DNA of 7,121 bases from an uncultured Curvibacter sp. (GTDB lineage: Bacteria; Pseudomonadota; Gammaproteobacteria; Burkholderiales; Burkholderiaceae): the NCBI GenBank assembly GCA_946481355.1, contig CAMLNH010000141.1, positions 1-7,121 of the forward strand. The letters run 5' to 3'. Numbering within the stretch: position 1 is the stretch's first letter; each line of letters opens with the position of its first letter. The notes below the pieces were generated by a model, which saw nothing but the letters and a program-made list of their open reading frames with translations, had not been told where the DNA came from and did no database searches. Positions 5,752 through 7,121 of this stretch are shown in pieces. The translations under genes and the position numbers were made by a program.

Positions 5752-6894
5752 ATGCCGCTGAAAAAACTCAAAGTCATGACGGTGGTGGGGACGCGCCCCG
5801 AGATCATCCGCCTGTCACGGGTACTGGCTCGCCTGGACCAGTACTGCGAGCACGTGCTGGTGCACACCGGCCAGAACTACGACTATGAACTGAACCAGGT
5901 CTTCTTCGACGACCTGGGCGTGCGCAAGCCGGATCACTTTCTCGACAGTGCGGCCAATTCGACCGGCGCGGCGCAGACGATCGGCAACCTGATCATTGCC
6001 GTCGACCGGGTGCTCGAGCAGGAGCGGCCCGAGGCGATGCTGGTGCTGGGCGACACGAACAGCTGTCTGGCGGTGATCCCGGCCAAGCGCCGCAAGATCC
6101 CGATCTTCCACATGGAGGCCGGCAACCGCTGCTTCGACCAGCGCGTGCCGGAGGAAACCAACCGTCGCATCGTCGACCACACGGCCGACGTCAACCTCAC
6201 CTACAGCACGATTGCGCGCGACTACCTGCTGCGCGAGGGATTGTCGGCGGACTTGGTCATCAAGACCGGCAGTCCGATGTGCGAGGTGCTCACGCATTAC
6301 CGGTCGGGCATCGATGGGTCTGACGTGTTGCAGCGTCTGGGCCTGCAGGCGGAGAAGTATTTCGTGGTCAGCGCCCACCGCGAAGAGAACATCGAATCCC
6401 CCAAGTCTTTCGCCAAGCTGGTCGAGGTGCTTAATGCGGTAGCCGGCGATCATGATCTGCCGGTGATCGTGTCCACTCATCCACGCACGCAAAAGCGTAT
6501 CGATGCCGCGGGCGCGCGTTTCCATCCGCAGGTGCGGCTGCTCAAGCCGCTTGGCTTTCATGATTATGTACGGCTGCAGCTGTCGGCGCGTGCCGTACTG
6601 TCCGACAGCGGCACGATCAACGAGGAGGCGTCCATCTTGAATTTCCCGGCGCTCAACCTGCGCGAGGCGCATGAGCGTCCGGAGGGCATGGAGGAAGCCG
6701 TGGTCATGATGGTGGGGCTGGATGTGGCCCGTGTGCGCCAGGCCTTGGCCATCCTGCAAGACCAGCCACGCGGTGAATCGCGTGCCTTGCGTCAGGTGGC
6801 GGACTACAGCATGCCCAATGTGTCAGACAAGGTGGTGCGCATCATCCACAGCTACACGGATTATGTGAACCGCGTGATCTGGAAGAAGTACTAG
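5752..6894 (+). CDS. fnlC: UDP-N-acetylglucosamine 2-epimerase-like C-2 epimerase forming UDP-L-FucNAc (FnlC/WbjD/CapG)
   Basis: This 380-residue GT-B-fold epimerase, close to the family's roughly 375, acts last, inverting C-2 of the reduced intermediate (UDP-N-acetyl-L-pneumosamine) to give UDP-L-FucNAc. It belongs to the WecB/UDP-GlcNAc 2-epimerase family. Visible are MTVVGTRPEIIRL at 9-21, HTGQNYDYELNQVFFDDLG at 38-56, LGDTNS with D101, HMEAGNRCFD with E122, RVPEETNRRIVDH at 131-143, SAHREEN with H209, and SDSGTINEE at 284-292. These match the acidic and histidine catalytic and UDP-binding residues of the family. NRCFDQRVPEE (125-135) and the closing 'YVNRVIWKKY' resemble the FnlC branch more than the enterobacterial-common-antigen WecB. 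I chose ATG 5752 over GTG 5728 on ribosome-binding-site grounds. A glycosyltransferase starts four bases after its stop. Confidence 0.94.
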   Translation: MPLKKLKVMTVVGTRPEIIRLSRVLARLDQYCEHVLVHTGQNYDYELNQVFFDDLGVRKPDHFLDSAANSTGAAQTIGNLIIAVDRVLEQERPEAMLVLGDTNSCLAVIPAKRRKIPIFHMEAGNRCFDQRVPEETNRRIVDHTADVNLTYSTIARDYLLREGLSADLVIKTGSPMCEVLTHYRSGIDGSDVLQRLGLQAEKYFVVSAHREENIESPKSFAKLVEVLNAVAGDHDLPVIVSTHPRTQKRIDAAGARFHPQVRLLKPLGFHDYVRLQLSARAVLSDSGTINEEASILNFPALNLREAHERPEGMEEAVVMMVGLDVARVRQALAILQDQPRGESRALRQVADYSMPNVSDKVVRIIHSYTDYVNRVIWKKY

Positions 6895-6898
6895 CCAC

Positions 6899-7121
6899 AT
6901 GCGCATCGTGCTGACCGGTGACGTCTTTCCGCCGCTGCGCTCGTCGGGGGCTGTGCTATTGCGCGACTTGTCGCTGGAGTTGGTGCGACAGGGTCATGCC
7001 CTCACCGTGCTGGTGCCGGCCCCAGAGCTTGACCAGTCATGGCAGCTGGAGTCCATGGATGGGGTTGAGGTGTTGCGCTTGAAGGCGCCCCGGACCAAGA
7101 ATGTGGGACTGGTACGGCGCG
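6899..7121 (+). CDS. wbuB: WbuB-like GT4 glycosyltransferase, probable L-FucNAc transferase (N-terminal part, cut by window edge)
   Basis: The first 74 codons of a GT-B, family 4 glycosyltransferase are present, and the gene continues past the right edge. It begins MRIVLTGDVFPPLRSSGAVL (1-20), followed by LRDLSLELVRQGHALTVLVP (21-40) and ESMDGVEVLRLKAPRTKNV (50-68). This pattern is characteristic of WbuB-type L-FucNAc transferases, and the 'FPPL-xSSGAVLLRDL' N-terminal loop is a good family marker. WbuB genes usually sit directly after fnlABC, as here, and the enzyme commonly adds L-FucNAc to lipid-linked GlcNAc or a similar first sugar. The C-terminal donor-binding domain cannot be seen, so specificity is inferred from the N-terminus and neighbourhood. 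The start follows the fnlC stop by four bases, with a GGAAG in the last fnlC codons about a dozen bases upstream. Confidence 0.85.
   Translation, partial: MRIVLTGDVFPPLRSSGAVLLRDLSLELVRQGHALTVLVPAPELDQSWQLESMDGVEVLRLKAPRTKNVGLVRR

Noticed and set aside
5815..6759. Long minus-strand open frame (314 codons) opposite fnlC
   Set aside because: It is antisense to an unmistakable 2-epimerase, low in recognisable motifs and without its own ribosome binding site; a codon-bias shadow.
5752..6894. Alternative identity of fnlC as WecB of ManNAc/ManNAcA synthesis
   Set aside because: No UDP-ManNAc dehydrogenase is adjacent, and the gene sits in the canonical third position after fnlA and fnlB with branch-like N- and C-terminal sequences.

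Overview
This 7.1-kb window is a piece of a surface-polysaccharide (O-antigen, capsule or exopolysaccharide repeat-unit) gene cluster. The DNA is GC-rich. The tightly packed, co-directional genes and their protein families suggest a Gram-negative proteobacterium, probably beta or gamma. That placement is inference; nothing here fixes genus or species.

Layout: (1) Bases 1 to about 130 carry the middle/C-terminal part of a GT2 (dolichyl-phosphate-mannose-synthase-like) glycosyltransferase on the minus strand, running off the left edge. It abuts, head to head, a 5'-truncated GT2 glycosyltransferase on the plus strand that ends at 617. Both genes lack their N-terminal halves at the same point, which is a rearrangement scar or an assembly chimera. 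(2) 638-3548 holds three tightly spaced plus-strand genes: a CgeB-like GT-B glycosyltransferase, a class I SAM-dependent methyltransferase whose start overlaps the previous stop (ATGA), and a GT-A/DxD glycosyltransferase. (3) 3550-6894 is a complete fnlA-fnlB-fnlC set (wbjB-wbjC-wbjD; capE-capF-capG in Staphylococcus) making UDP-N-acetyl-L-fucosamine from UDP-GlcNAc. (4) 6899 to the right edge is the N-terminus of a WbuB-type GT4 glycosyltransferase, the expected L-FucNAc transferase.

How the genes fit together: FnlA dehydrates and epimerises UDP-GlcNAc, FnlB reduces the keto intermediate, FnlC inverts C-2 to give UDP-L-FucNAc, and the WbuB-like enzyme is expected to transfer it, often onto a growing lipid-linked unit. 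The upstream glycosyltransferases and the methyltransferase probably add and decorate other sugars of the same glycan; their substrates cannot be read from sequence. No polymerase, flippase, ABC exporter, chain-length regulator or initiating transferase is in the window.

From 638 on, gaps between genes are 20 bases or less, so these genes look like one transcription unit. I found no convincing internal promoter or terminator, no RNA gene, no CRISPR array and no insertion sequence. There is no gene-free stretch longer than 300 bases. I see no candidate for a wholly new system; the most unusual signals are the double truncation near base 130 and the uncharacterised glycosyltransferase/methyltransferase trio.
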